The notes under the pieces are model-generated. The model did not search any database. It worked only from the letters and a program-made list of their open reading frames with translations, and was not told the DNA's origin. From Verrucomicrobiaceae bacterium (GTDB lineage: Bacteria > Verrucomicrobiota > Verrucomicrobiia > Chthoniobacterales > Chthoniobacteraceae), in contig SXWH01000198.1 of the NCBI GenBank assembly GCA_005791535.1, positions 1 through 44,743 of the forward strand: a DNA stretch of 44,743 nt. Reading direction: 5' to 3'. The position numbers were made by a program, and so were the translations under genes. This document shows, in pieces, positions 44,552 through 44,743 of this stretch; positions within the stretch are counted from its first letter, which is position 1; each line of letters opens with the position of its first letter.

Positions 44552-44743
44552 TCAGCCGCCCGGAATCATCCACGGCCACACGCGGGCCTGCAGCCACACG
44601 AGCACCCCGACGAGCATTGCAAGCGCAAGACTGTGCCAGAAAACAGCCTTCAAAATCGTCCCGGCATCCGGCGCATCCTTTTCGCCTCCGGTCGCCGTCT
44701 GAGCCACAACAATGCTCTGCGCATCGATCATCTTGCCCATCAC
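44552..44743 (-). CDS. L-lactate permease (LctP family), C-terminal fragment at window edge
   Basis: The last 63 or so residues of a membrane transporter are visible; the frame is open to the window end, so the start is outside. [16 protein letters not shown] and [19 protein letters not shown] match the C-terminal end of LctP/LldP lactate permeases, where a last membrane helix is followed by a short tail. It would import lactate or glycolate with protons. The neighbouring periplasmic dehydrogenase fits a carbon-oxidation theme but no direct link is shown. Confidence 0.8.
   Translation of the reverse strand: MMGKMIDAQSIVVAQTATGGEKDAPDAGTILKAVFWHSLALAMLVGVLVWLQARVWPWMIPGG

Overview
The window is a GC-rich, densely coded chromosomal segment from a diderm bacterium, most likely a member of the Verrucomicrobiota (inference). 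The indications are a giant surface protein whose N-terminus carries a LEPRxLL-like motif in the form HRIAPA, a TIGR04073-type exosortase-associated protein, outer-membrane beta-barrel genes alongside a RodZ/FtsK cell-envelope set, and few Shine-Dalgarno sequences. About 37 genes are supported. I see no tRNA, rRNA, CRISPR array, insertion sequence or phage gene. Because of the high GC content almost every gene has a long antisense shadow frame, and these were left out.

Layout. 1-2.8 kb (+): the end of an N-acetylmuramoyl-L-alanine amidase, a TylF-type O-methyltransferase in ATGA overlap, and the bifunctional NAD(P)HX repair enzyme Nnr. 2.8-9.4 kb (-): an ABC exporter, an unrecognised RG-rich/acidic coiled-coil protein, an enolase-superfamily enzyme and a ROK-like kinase. 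9.5-10.2 kb (+): a small secreted protein. 10.2-22.4 kb (-) is the most unusual part: a FecR-TPR-beta-barrel fusion, a small acyl-carrier-protein-like gene whose halves are in permuted order, a 1629-residue Gly-rich repeat protein, a CHASE2-adenylate/guanylate cyclase, then rsgA. 22.5-24.6 kb (+): a LuxE-LuxC fusion (acyl activation plus acyl reduction), divergent from the FecR fusion. 24.6-25.8 kb (-): two small secreted/anchored proteins, one a transglutaminase-like cysteine peptidase. A 397-base intergenic region follows, with four ATTCTC repeats, a palindrome and a hairpin.

26.2-33 kb: a DoxX protein (+), then on the minus strand an M20 deacylase, RlmN, and an apparent operon of an OmpR-type regulator, a histidine kinase and an LtaS/MdoB-type sulfatase-fold transferase. 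33-41.4 kb: a 3D-domain lipoprotein (+), a GT4 glycosyltransferase (-), RodZ (-), FtsK (-), a SOUL heme-binding protein and an SRPBCC protein (+), a GmhA/DiaA-type SIS protein (-) and a TrmA/RlmD-type methyltransferase (-). 41.4-44.7 kb: the TIGR04073 protein with a clear terminator (-), a TIGR02206/YwaF-type membrane protein (+) followed by a tiny membrane ORF (+), a cytochrome c-propeller sugar dehydrogenase-like protein (-) and the C-terminus of an L-lactate permease (-).

Working together. Much of the window concerns the envelope: amidase, RodZ, FtsK, LtaS-like transferase with its two-component system, glycosyltransferase, exporter and 3D-domain lipoprotein. The best candidate for an undescribed system is the co-oriented block at 11.3-22.4 kb. 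It joins an outer-membrane barrel with built-in FecR and TPR parts, a carrier-like protein that lacks the prosthetic-group serine, a giant EF-hand/Gly-repeat surface protein and a membrane cyclase with an extracytoplasmic sensor. That these act together is inference from gene order only.
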